Shown: positions 15,905 to 25,455 of the stretch, in pieces | Position numbering within the stretch: position 1 is the stretch's first letter | How the letters are laid out: each line of letters starts with the position of its first letter | NCBI GenBank assembly: GCA_964596685.1 | Contig: CAZQVA010000006.1 | Location: 1-64,000 of the forward strand | Direction of reading: 5' to 3' | Length of the DNA stretch: 64,000 nt | Source of the DNA: CAZQVA01 sp964596685 | GTDB lineage: Bacteria; Chlamydiota; Chlamydiia; Chlamydiales; VFKH01 | Notes under the pieces: generated by a model | What the model was told of the DNA's origin: nothing | The model's database searches: none | The model's input: only the letters and a program-made list of their open reading frames with translations | Made by a program: the position numbers and the translations under genes

Positions 15905-18900
15905 ATGACTTTACCACTAATAAAAGATACAAAACCCTATGGGCTCAACTATCTCTCCATTTTGCCAGATGCGGGCCATCTTGCACTAGAGCGACTTGTC
16001 CAACTCGACCAAAAAGATGGCAGTGGACTTTCGTGCCAGGAGCTATTAACTATTGCTCCCACGCGTCTTATTATTGGATCCTATGCGCGCTATTGCCTGA
16101 TGGCACAAGAGAGTTATAACGACATCGACGCCATTGTCTTTTTAGACAACCCTCAAAAAATCATCGAGGGCCTTACATCTTATTGTGATACCCCTTCTAC
16201 TTTCAAACAAAAGATGGATGCCACCATAAAGTGCCAAGCCAAACAAAAAAAGTGGCCCATTATTGCTGCAGAAATTGAATCTGCCATGCGCGTTTGGATA
16301 CTTCTTCATACTTTGCCACAAGGACGCTACTCCGATCAAGAACTCCTGCAAAAACTTAGTGATTGCGCGCGTCATTTCATCGCACAGCCCAAAATCGGAT
16401 ATGCCTACAGCATCGCCCATCTACATAATGGCAGTTTGCCCTTCGACCAATGTGATCTATATGTCCAGTTTTCTTTTTGTATTGCGGGAAAAATCTTCGA
16501 ACTCTCCTGTCGGCAATCGCTCAGCGATTTAGGATTTGGATGTTTCGATTCTTTACACGCTTTGGGTCTATTACAAGAAGACAGCAGCACATGGCGAGCT
16601 GTCGTATCACAAATCCCTCGGATTTCTCCATCGAAGCAAATTATACCTCATACACCCTTGGAAGAACATCAGCTCCTTCTTAAAAAAAAGGAATTCATTG
16701 TACCGGATAATTCTCTGCTCGCCAGTTACATCAATCCCGTCTCCAGCCCTGCGGCTCCAATCTTTTTAACATGGTGTTCTCAGATATCGACAGGTTGGGT
16801 GCCTCATCAACCCATTACTTCACCGCTGCAAATTTTATGGCAATGTTGTCGTCACCTACTTAAAGGATCTCCTAAAAGCGCAGAGGAGTGGCTCAAAAAC
16901 TTCCAAGATTGTCTTGACTCTCATCATGTAAATACTGAAACCCTATGGCATCTGCTACTGCTCTCAATCTGGATTGAGTATTATCCAGAAGAGTGCGCCC
17001 AATTTAAAGAAACGATCTATAATGAGCGCTCCCTCGATTGTCTTTATCAAAACATCTTAACCCGAGAAGTGATCGATCAGGCACTCTCTTTTTGCACAAG
17101 CACCCCCTTTCGAGAATTCTTATTTCAATCAGTACATCAATCTTCAGAGTCTTTTGCAAAAGGCTCTTCTCCATGGAATTTGTTTACCCAAAGTTTCTCA
17201 GGATATGTGCCACCTGCCTCTGTGACTTCTAGTGATTTAAGAACTTTTTTTGAACGATACGCCTCTCATCAAATCGTCGAAACCCTCGCCCATGAAACGC
17301 CTCCGCAAAATCTTGAAGCTGCGCAGCGACTTTTAAGCACCTTTAAAACGACCCCAGAGTCATTTAAAAAAAATTTCTGGTGGCTCATAGCTAAACTTGA
17401 GCAAAATCCGACATGTCATACTCTGCAACTGTTGCAAGATCTACCTCGTGGATCAGCCACTTCCATCGAGCAGCGGATGACATTGATGAAATTGCTGCCC
17501 TCTACCCTTAAACGATTAGAAGACTCTAAACGTGGTCTTGCTTTCCCCAAGCAATTACTTGGCACTCTCATTCATTTATTACCTTCTAATGACCATTCAT
17601 GTCTATCTGCAGCCTTTTATTCTCCAACCGTTCAAAAAACTTCATCTAGAAAAAGTGACAGAGAAAACCGCCTGTGCAATTTTTATTGGCACCTTTTCCA
17701 CTCCTCTGAACCGCAACTCAGTCAACTGGGATATGAGCAGCTACAGAGCAATCTATCATCCGATACAGTCGATGCAAATCTCCGCCTAGAAAGCCTTGCC
17801 TTGCAGCTATCTCAATTCGATGCTTCTGCAACAGAATTGGCATTCAAATTGGCTCAACACACTCCGTCACTTACACTATCCCCTTCTCTATACTTGCAAC
17901 TCTTCGGGCATTGGCGCACATTAAAAGAAAATAAGCCTCCTCTATTTCTCACCCAGTGCCACATTTTTACTCCCTCATTCATTACGTTCACCACCCTGCA
18001 AAATTGGGCGAGTCAATGGAGTATTCAAGATGAAGAAATACCGCTAGAACAACTTTTTAAAGCATATTTCTCGCAAAATCGCGCACTATTAAAAGAAGAT
18101 CTTCTTACAACTGCATCTTGCGATGCGCCTCTTCGTCCTGCTATATCATCAAAGATTAAACAGTTCATTATGGAGGATTTTCAATCCCAACCCACTTCCC
18201 AAAGTGACACTGGCCTTTTAAATCAATTGCATGAATTGATGTCTAAATATTTACCCGATGACGCTCAACTTCTCCTCCAATGGAAATGCCTCGCCTCATT
18301 GACATGCCATCACCCCCTGCCGGAAATCCCTTCCCATAATCTTCAAGAGCCGTTTTTTCTTAAATCGATCCTATATTCTGCATCTAGACATCCCTTGACA
18401 GATGAGCACCTCACAGCATTGTGCTGCTTCAAACACGCCTCATTCTGGAATGATGAAGAGCGCTGCCTTCTCCAGTGTATCGAATGGCGCTTAGAATCAA
18501 CCTTTACTCCGCCACACCCCCGTTTTATAGAAAGCTCCTCTTTGTTGCTGCCTTTGTTAAAAGAAACCTTGCGCTCATGGCAGCAAAAATCGTGGACAGA
18601 TCTTGGTGAAATAGCTCGGGTGACTACCATTTTAACAGCCATCGGTCCACATCTACTTGTAGATGAAGAAGCCTCAGCATGTCTACTTAGAGTCATTCAC
18701 CAGCTCCTTCTTACTGCAAAACGTTGTGGTCATTGCACCCTCCAAACGCATTTAAACCAACTTATTACCTCCATTAAAGGCTCTCTCAGCGCAACGGTAT
18801 TGGATGCTTACCTGTTAGAAAGCACCACTATTTTACACACAAGCTATCGAGACAACGCGGATGCACTAGCGATTCTTTTCACTTATAATAGCCGTATCAA

Positions 18901-20290
18901 AGAGATTTTACCGCTCTGGAAGTGTCGATTCCTTGTGCATTTACTGGATTGTACCCCCTCTATATCCTCTAAAAAGGAACAGCGCCAACACGGTCAGCTA
19001 CTCGAACAGTGGCACAATGAGTTAGTCAAAACAGTCCCCTCCTTTTTAGAATCTCTCTCTACAGCCCCTCCTTCCATTCAAACACCCCTACTAATGAGAC
19101 TGCTCACACATCTATTTCAACTCAAGGTACAATCATGCCCGCCTGATCTCACCTCATTTATTGAAGAGTGCGCTTCAGAATGGCTCCTGCTTCTTGGCCC
19201 TTCTCTTAAAAATGTATCAGAACTGTGCAATATCACTTCCTTGGTATTACAAAATACTTCAGTTGTTTCACACCCTCTTCACTTCATTCGTGCTATTTAT
19301 GCATTTATTGTTGAGGCGCTCTCTACAGAAGATTTTGTCAAGCAAGTTGCTCCTGCCTTAATCGCTTCTCTTTATTATTGTGCAGCAAAGATACTTACTC
19401 CACCTAACGAATCAGCTCACAAATGTTTACAGGAGATTTTTGACTTTTGGCAGACTATTCAGCGACGTTTTGGGGCTACAGAACCCTGGATGCATTCTCT
19501 TGAACCCCAGATGGTATATATGTGGTGGGAAACTGGCCACTCTTGCTTAAGCGCAACTTATAACAGTCATAAGTGCTCTTTGCAAGAATTTAAGGAGCGT
19601 CTCTTTGAGATGTTCAATAATTCAGGAGTCGCTCTGCGTGAAATCCATATCCGCGAATGGCTAGCTTCAATTATCCAGTATCTTCCAAACCAAGGTCCAT
19701 CCACTACTGCACATCAACTAGGTATGCACATCTTTAACATACTGTATGCCTATGCAACAGAACACAAGCACCCCTACACACCAGGATTTTTCACCTCATG
19801 CATTGATAGATGTAACTTGATCACGTCAGGAATATGGAGAAACGCAAACTATAGCATAAACTTTTTTATTGGCATGTACCATGCAGCGTGGCAAAAGAAA
19901 AGCTTTGCCACGCAGCCAAATATGTGGATATTCGCAATAAATGCTTTATGGAGCAACTATTGTCACATGCGACAACATGTACCACAAACATTCCCTCTAA
20001 CGCCTGCCACCAGATCCATGCTTGACGAGCTTGCAGAAAATTATCCGAGTGAGTGCAAAAAAGAAGAATGGATGGATATTCTCATCCTTCAGCTCGTTCC
20101 ATTTTTACAGGTAACTCCTCAACTCTCACATATTCATGATTTAACTCTCTTGAGTAAACACCTATACATTAGCTATGGAGACGCTGTAGATCGCCATCTA
20201 CCTTTTCTCGCGCAAAGTTTAGAAGAAAAGGACTTTCTCTTCTTGAAGAAATGCTTAGAAAAATTGATTGAACCAAAGAAAATCTCATGA
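15905..20290 (+). CDS. Giant nucleotidyltransferase-like protein A (1,461 aa)
   Basis: First of three paralogous giant genes. Residues 55-80 read RLIIGSYARYC followed by NDIDAIVFL: the G-S plus D-x-D signature (Gly58, Ser59, Asp73, Asp75) of the pol-beta nucleotidyltransferase fold. The third acidic strand, VQFSFCIAGKIFELSCRQSL, has Glu199 where the paralogues have Asp. A shared RQSLSDLGFG motif follows, then a helical region (WCSQISTGWVPHQPI) like the second domain of poly(A)-polymerase-type enzymes. The remaining about 1,150 residues are mostly leucine-rich helices without recognisable repeats, possibly ARM/HEAT-like. No signal peptide or membrane segment. Its TGA overlaps the next ATG. The NTase assignment is motif-based inference. 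Confidence 0.85.
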   Translation: MTLPLIKDTKPYGLNYLSILPDAGHLALERLVQLDQKDGSGLSCQELLTIAPTRLIIGSYARYCLMAQESYNDIDAIVFLDNPQKIIEGLTSYCDTPSTFKQKMDATIKCQAKQKKWPIIAAEIESAMRVWILLHTLPQGRYSDQELLQKLSDCARHFIAQPKIGYAYSIAHLHNGSLPFDQCDLYVQFSFCIAGKIFELSCRQSLSDLGFGCFDSLHALGLLQEDSSTWRAVVSQIPRISPSKQIIPHTPLEEHQLLLKKKEFIVPDNSLLASYINPVSSPAAPIFLTWCSQISTGWVPHQPITSPLQILWQCCRHLLKGSPKSAEEWLKNFQDCLDSHHVNTETLWHLLLLSIWIEYYPEECAQFKETIYNERSLDCLYQNILTREVIDQALSFCTSTPFREFLFQSVHQSSESFAKGSSPWNLFTQSFSGYVPPASVTSSDLRTFFERYASHQIVETLAHETPPQNLEAAQRLLSTFKTTPESFKKNFWWLIAKLEQNPTCHTLQLLQDLPRGSATSIEQRMTLMKLLPSTLKRLEDSKRGLAFPKQLLGTLIHLLPSNDHSCLSAAFYSPTVQKTSSRKSDRENRLCNFYWHLFHSSEPQLSQLGYEQLQSNLSSDTVDANLRLESLALQLSQFDASATELAFKLAQHTPSLTLSPSLYLQLFGHWRTLKENKPPLFLTQCHIFTPSFITFTTLQNWASQWSIQDEEIPLEQLFKAYFSQNRALLKEDLLTTASCDAPLRPAISSKIKQFIMEDFQSQPTSQSDTGLLNQLHELMSKYLPDDAQLLLQWKCLASLTCHHPLPEIPSHNLQEPFFLKSILYSASRHPLTDEHLTALCCFKHASFWNDEERCLLQCIEWRLESTFTPPHPRFIESSSLLLPLLKETLRSWQQKSWTDLGEIARVTTILTAIGPHLLVDEEASACLLRVIHQLLLTAKRCGHCTLQTHLNQLITSIKGSLSATVLDAYLLESTTILHTSYRDNADALAILFTYNSRIKEILPLWKCRFLVHLLDCTPSISSKKEQRQHGQLLEQWHNELVKTVPSFLESLSTAPPSIQTPLLMRLLTHLFQLKVQSCPPDLTSFIEECASEWLLLLGPSLKNVSELCNITSLVLQNTSVVSHPLHFIRAIYAFIVEALSTEDFVKQVAPALIASLYYCAAKILTPPNESAHKCLQEIFDFWQTIQRRFGATEPWMHSLEPQMVYMWWETGHSCLSATYNSHKCSLQEFKERLFEMFNNSGVALREIHIREWLASIIQYLPNQGPSTTAHQLGMHIFNILYAYATEHKHPYTPGFFTSCIDRCNLITSGIWRNANYSINFFIGMYHAAWQKKSFATQPNMWIFAINALWSNYCHMRQHVPQTFPLTPATRSMLDELAENYPSECKKEEWMDILILQLVPFLQVTPQLSHIHDLTLLSKHLYISYGDAVDRHLPFLAQSLEEKDFLFLKKCLEKLIEPKKIS

Positions 20291-23200
20291 CAAATTTTCC
20301 AGGATCTTTTCGCCCTTTTACACCCCAGCGCGACTCTCATGTACCAGCTCATCGATCTCTATCTCCATATACATCTCCATATAGATCTCCTAGCTCTACC
20401 CCTTCTCCCAATATTTATCCTCATTCACCTTCTCCTAGCCCACTTACAACTCGCCTCTTGCCTCCTATCGATGAGATTCTTCTTGCCCTCCCCTTAAAAC
20501 CACACAAAAATACTATTCACGAGTTTGAGCGTACGCGCACATTAGAAGGCAACGATACAAGCCTAACGATTTCATTAGCAGATCTCCTTGCAATTGGAGA
20601 AAAAAGCCTTGTAATCGGCTCCTATGCAAACTACCTTTACGACATGACAACTCCCTTTGGAGATATCGACACCCTCCTACTCATGCCTAATACCGACCCA
20701 AAATGCATGGATAGATTCATTAGATTGCTTGGACAATTCGTCAATACCCCCTCTGACCTCAATAAAGCGCTAGAAAGTTATATTGAGAAAGCAACGCAAT
20801 CAAAACTTACACAATTCACCTATACTCTGAGTTATCGACAGCAGCTGCGCATTACCTATGAAATTTATTTCGATCTTCTCATACGCGCACATCTCTTTAC
20901 TCTTAAATCTCGCCATGCTTCTTCCCTTTACACAACAGATGAATTATTCATTGAGCTTGATAAGATGCAAACATTTTACCAAGACTCCCCTCGTACAGGA
21001 TTTGTTCCCTGCATACAAAGGACAGATCACTATGAGCCCCATATTTTTGTACAATTTGCTTTTAAATTAGATGGAGTCAGCATCGACTTAACCTTCCGCT
21101 GCTCTTTAAATGAATTAGGCTTTGGCTATCACTCACGCAATTCTTTTGGGGTCCACTTTAATCAATCAACACGCACCGTAAAAGCTTTTACAACACCTAG
21201 CGCTTATCTACCCAAAGATATTCTCATGGAGGCGACACAGCTTAAAGAGTGTTATGAATCCAAACAACTCATCCTTCCTGGCGCTAGAACAACACCTCTT
21301 TTCTTCTCTCCTGACAACCCTCTTAAGCATTTTAAACTTGTGCACCGCATTTTTGAAGCGCTGGCAAATGGCAATAGTTTCTTCTTACCAACTGAGAGTT
21401 GTATCCAGTTGCAATGGGAAATACTGCGCTTAGTCCTGCGATGGGAATATACTCAAGGGACAGCAGAAGGATCCCTTTCTGAACGCCTCATTGGGCATTG
21501 GATAAAATTGTGGCATTCTCAAAAAAGTACAAGTTCATCTATTTTGCCCACAGATCTCTTGGCCTTGCTTTTCACTATTTTATGGGCAAAGCATCACCAT
21601 ACAAATGCGGTGCATTCAGTGGCGCTAAAAGAGATCCAGAGTGCATGTCAGCATGACAAATTATTAACAGAAGCTATTTGTCCGAAATTAGCCCCGGAAT
21701 GCAGCTCCAATCTCTTTGATTTTCTTTCCCTCTTATATAGTAAAGAATCCATTAGATTGATTTTAACTACCTATATCTCTGTATTACCTATCTCAGATCA
21801 GGCTAAAGAGTTGTTCTGCGACGCATGGTCGCACTACCTAGAGGAATACCAGATTGATCGCATCGATGAAAACCATTTTTCAACGACTCTTAAAGAATTT
21901 TTAGACAGCGAACATCAATTGCAAGTGGTACTTCAGTACCATATCAAAACCCCAGATTCTCATGCAAAACGCTCTGTGCTTGTCGATCTGATGAATACTT
22001 GGCCCTATCAAAAAGGGCAAAAAAACCCACTAGCGCACAACTTCTCCAATTTGCGCCGCACGCAAGAGGGCAAATGCTTGCAATTGATGTGGTTGATGCA
22101 GCAGCCATTGGAAAATTTCCCCACTCTTTTAGGAGAACATCATAAAAACCCTATTTCATCTCTTAATGATTTTGCTCCCTTCTTCGAGGGTCTTGTAGAA
22201 AAAATTCAAGAGTGGATAAAGGACTCTACTACACTAACAACGCAACGACAAAGGTTATTACAACAAATAGCAGCTGCATGTGCAGCGAGAGTTGTTCCAG
22301 AATTACAAACAGCTATCAAAGAATTATTTGTTAGTACCCCTCAAAAGACGATTACACCTGCCAATCAAGCGCTTTACTGCATAGACTTTGAAAAAAATAA
22401 CGTGCAGAGCCTATTGGCACTATTGCATGTTGCAAAAATGCGCGATTTTGCCTTTGCTCATTTGGAAGCCCTCACTCCTCAAAATATTCTTGCAAAATGT
22501 GATCAAAAAGTGATCGAAGAATTACCGCAAAAAATTGAATCACCAAGAGCCTTACAATTGTGGATCCAATGTGCGCACGTTGATTCAACTCTTGGGCTTT
22601 CTTGCACTTTTGAAAAATTGGGCCATCTCATGAGAGAAGTCGAGCAAGATATAACAACTACATTACTTCATCGATGGCTCTTATGCATGAAAATCTCTCC
22701 CAAAAAGGCCCACCTTCTAGTATCCATCCCGCAGTTTTGGTCTCTCATCACAGAATTTCCTGATTTATTGTCTAGACAGTCAGAAGAAACACAAAAAGAA
22801 CTACACACCCTTGCCCAGCGCCACAATTTAACTTACCCCGGCAACCTGGAATCCACTCTTAGCCTGCCATGCACTTTAGAACAACTGAGTCATTTTACGA
22901 AGCAGATCGTTGAAGATAAGGCAAAATCCCTCCTACACCAATGGCTACTTACTGAACAAGCATCCCCCAAACAAGCTTCACTTTTAGCCTCCCTCCCTGG
23001 ATTTTGGTCGCTCATCAAGGAGTTTCCCGCTCTATTATCCAAACAGGCAATAAAAACACAAAAGGCCCTACTATTCCACACCCCAACCGATCTTCGTCCG
23101 GTTTTGATTCGCTGTGCAGTAGTGGAGGAAAATATTCTCTTCATGCAAGAATATCTTCTTCCGATCATTGAACAAACTCCTTATGACCGCCTTCTTCCTC

Positions 23201-25455
23201 TCATTATGAAATGTCATCACCAGCTTAAATGGCGCTTTGAGGCGTGGAAAGCCCTTTTCCAACGCACACCTGATGAGGACTGCGCCACCTTATATAAAAT
23301 GTCTAAGGGGATGATTTCCCGCGAAAACGCACTCAAACGCATGATTAATGGCGCGCATGGATTAAAAGAAGCTCTCGAGGGCACATTTGATGGCAGTGAC
23401 GCCGACCAGAGATGCATTGAAAATATTTTAATCAATCAGCCGTGTCGATCAAATAATCTCAAGGGCTGGCTCATCTTCACAGAGATGACTCTTCCTTACT
23501 TCAAACGAGCCCCCCTCTTTTTAGACAAACTCACAGAGCATTACACATTCTCTGAATTAGCCGATGAACCTATAGGGACCGCTACTCTCTTACTCCTTCT
23601 GGAGCGCTGGCTTGCTTCGCCGCTAAAAAGCTCAGAAGAGAATTTTAAACGTGCACTATCCCTTCTCAAAACTCTGCCTTCCTCTTTTATACCTAATTCT
23701 GAAGCAGTATTACAAATGGCCAATCTCTTTAGAATCTATAAAAACGAGCCCTCAACTTGGCAACAGATTTCTTTTACACAATTTGAAGATATTAAAAGTT
23801 ATTTGTCTCTTGTCCTACCACTTCTCGTGCATCACTTACCAACGGTCCATCGTACGGAACAGGGCGCCATGTTAATGATGCAATACTTACAACACCATAT
23901 TGCTTTTTTATTACAAGCGCTCACCTCCTTGCAGCAAAAAGTCACACCCGAAGGCACAATCAGCCGAACAGCTCTCTTTGATGAATCTTTATACGCAAAC
24001 TTGAAGCACCTAACCGAATACTACAGCCATATGTTGAAAATGGCACAGGATGACATACCAGATAAACCACCATTTCTTTCACTCTATTCCTTTTTAGACA
24101 AAATGCGAGGGTGTTTTGGACTCCTTGATGTAGTCTTCAACCTGAACGTACTGACCATTAATTGTGGGAGAATCGTTGCAATGCATGCCTTGCAAGCTAA
24201 AAATCCTTTAAGGCAGAAGAATATTGGCGATAATATGCAAGAGATCTGGTCATCCGGCATCCACACAATCATCCAATTTAAAAAGAAATTAATTACTATC
24301 AGCGCTCATCTCATTCCTCATCAAAATCCAGCTGAAATCTGGGAGGGCAAACATCCCACCAAAGAAGAAAAAGAGCTGCGCCTCATCAAAATAGAAATTG
24401 AGAAGATAGAAACCAAACTATTTTCTTTATTGACCTCCATCATATGGCCTCTTTTAGAGAAGCCACGAAAGTTACATTCCTTAAGGGAGATTTTCGCATT
24501 TGAACTCGCTGTCACACTCCCTTCAGATTGCTTATATAATACGTATATGGAATGTGCCACCAATGCATGGTTCTTACTTTTGCCACGCATTCTCACAGAC
24601 AAAACAGTTGCTGAGATTGTTGAGCTTTCATCGACTCATGAAGTTCCTGAACGATTTAAAAACCTCTCTCATACAATTAACCCCTCTCTTAGTTTTGCAA
24701 TCAGACTTTTAGCGGGAATTACTCCCCCCACATCGACATTTTTCTTAGAGCTCATGAAGCGTATTGCAGAAATGACCCTTGATGCCTATCAAGAACATGG
24801 TTCAAAGGCCCTTTTAGATATCATCGATATTCTTTATAATAAAGTGCCTCAGCCGAATCATCTCGCCATTTTTACTAGTCTCTTAGAAAGCTACGTGTTA
24901 TGTGCACAGGAGAAAAACTTTTCTATCGAAAACCATTGTCAATTTTTTAATACTTTTCTTTATGGATTGCTCCACAGCGACATGTCACAAAAAGAGTATC
25001 AACAGGTTACCCTCGACACCGTTGATGCGCATTTTCTACTGATGGAGCAACTCTATGAGATTTTGATTAGGCATAACATGGCAGATCAGGAGCTGCGAAC
25101 CTTTATTATCTGCTGGATGTGCAGCATATGGCAAATTCAGAATGGAACCCCTTTAGATACGCGCCTCTTTAACATTTCTCCTCTTGTATTTAACGATGAA
25201 GCGCGCATCCAGTGGCTCTGTTATGTCTATAGTTATCTACCCTTCGCAGTCAAAAAAACAAGCGACAATGATGCTGTACCTTTAGCTGAACCACTCCTCA
25301 TACAACTTGTCAAAGAGATCCCTGAGAATTCTGCATTTTATAAGAGAACGACTGATCAGCAACAACGTATGGTTGTCGCCCAACTGAATGAAATACTAAA
25401 AAAATCCCCTACGCTTGAATGTATCGACCTTTTAATACAAAAGCTCAATAGATGA
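20287..25455 (+). CDS. Giant nucleotidyltransferase-like protein B (1,722 aa)
   Basis: Second paralogue. It adds an N-terminal Ser/Pro/Tyr-rich low-complexity leader (about residues 1-57, SPYTSPYRSPSSTPSP), typical of disordered secretion or anchoring tails. The signature is LVIGSYANYLYD followed by GDIDTLLLMP (Gly111, Ser112, Asp126, Asp128), and the third acid is Asp267 in VSIDLTFRCSLNELGFG. All three catalytic positions are therefore present. The helical body spans about 350-1722 and contains an internal near-repeat (LSCTFEKLGHLMREVEQD at about 760 and LPCTLEQLSHFTKQIVED at about 860). It overlaps both neighbours by 4 bases (ATGA). Could be a type III effector or a cytosolic RNA-modifying enzyme; not decidable from sequence. 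Confidence 0.85.
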   Translation: MTNFPGSFRPFTPQRDSHVPAHRSLSPYTSPYRSPSSTPSPNIYPHSPSPSPLTTRLLPPIDEILLALPLKPHKNTIHEFERTRTLEGNDTSLTISLADLLAIGEKSLVIGSYANYLYDMTTPFGDIDTLLLMPNTDPKCMDRFIRLLGQFVNTPSDLNKALESYIEKATQSKLTQFTYTLSYRQQLRITYEIYFDLLIRAHLFTLKSRHASSLYTTDELFIELDKMQTFYQDSPRTGFVPCIQRTDHYEPHIFVQFAFKLDGVSIDLTFRCSLNELGFGYHSRNSFGVHFNQSTRTVKAFTTPSAYLPKDILMEATQLKECYESKQLILPGARTTPLFFSPDNPLKHFKLVHRIFEALANGNSFFLPTESCIQLQWEILRLVLRWEYTQGTAEGSLSERLIGHWIKLWHSQKSTSSSILPTDLLALLFTILWAKHHHTNAVHSVALKEIQSACQHDKLLTEAICPKLAPECSSNLFDFLSLLYSKESIRLILTTYISVLPISDQAKELFCDAWSHYLEEYQIDRIDENHFSTTLKEFLDSEHQLQVVLQYHIKTPDSHAKRSVLVDLMNTWPYQKGQKNPLAHNFSNLRRTQEGKCLQLMWLMQQPLENFPTLLGEHHKNPISSLNDFAPFFEGLVEKIQEWIKDSTTLTTQRQRLLQQIAAACAARVVPELQTAIKELFVSTPQKTITPANQALYCIDFEKNNVQSLLALLHVAKMRDFAFAHLEALTPQNILAKCDQKVIEELPQKIESPRALQLWIQCAHVDSTLGLSCTFEKLGHLMREVEQDITTTLLHRWLLCMKISPKKAHLLVSIPQFWSLITEFPDLLSRQSEETQKELHTLAQRHNLTYPGNLESTLSLPCTLEQLSHFTKQIVEDKAKSLLHQWLLTEQASPKQASLLASLPGFWSLIKEFPALLSKQAIKTQKALLFHTPTDLRPVLIRCAVVEENILFMQEYLLPIIEQTPYDRLLPLIMKCHHQLKWRFEAWKALFQRTPDEDCATLYKMSKGMISRENALKRMINGAHGLKEALEGTFDGSDADQRCIENILINQPCRSNNLKGWLIFTEMTLPYFKRAPLFLDKLTEHYTFSELADEPIGTATLLLLLERWLASPLKSSEENFKRALSLLKTLPSSFIPNSEAVLQMANLFRIYKNEPSTWQQISFTQFEDIKSYLSLVLPLLVHHLPTVHRTEQGAMLMMQYLQHHIAFLLQALTSLQQKVTPEGTISRTALFDESLYANLKHLTEYYSHMLKMAQDDIPDKPPFLSLYSFLDKMRGCFGLLDVVFNLNVLTINCGRIVAMHALQAKNPLRQKNIGDNMQEIWSSGIHTIIQFKKKLITISAHLIPHQNPAEIWEGKHPTKEEKELRLIKIEIEKIETKLFSLLTSIIWPLLEKPRKLHSLREIFAFELAVTLPSDCLYNTYMECATNAWFLLLPRILTDKTVAEIVELSSTHEVPERFKNLSHTINPSLSFAIRLLAGITPPTSTFFLELMKRIAEMTLDAYQEHGSKALLDIIDILYNKVPQPNHLAIFTSLLESYVLCAQEKNFSIENHCQFFNTFLYGLLHSDMSQKEYQQVTLDTVDAHFLLMEQLYEILIRHNMADQELRTFIICWMCSIWQIQNGTPLDTRLFNISPLVFNDEARIQWLCYVYSYLPFAVKKTSDNDAVPLAEPLLIQLVKEIPENSAFYKRTTDQQQRMVVAQLNEILKKSPTLECIDLLIQKLNR

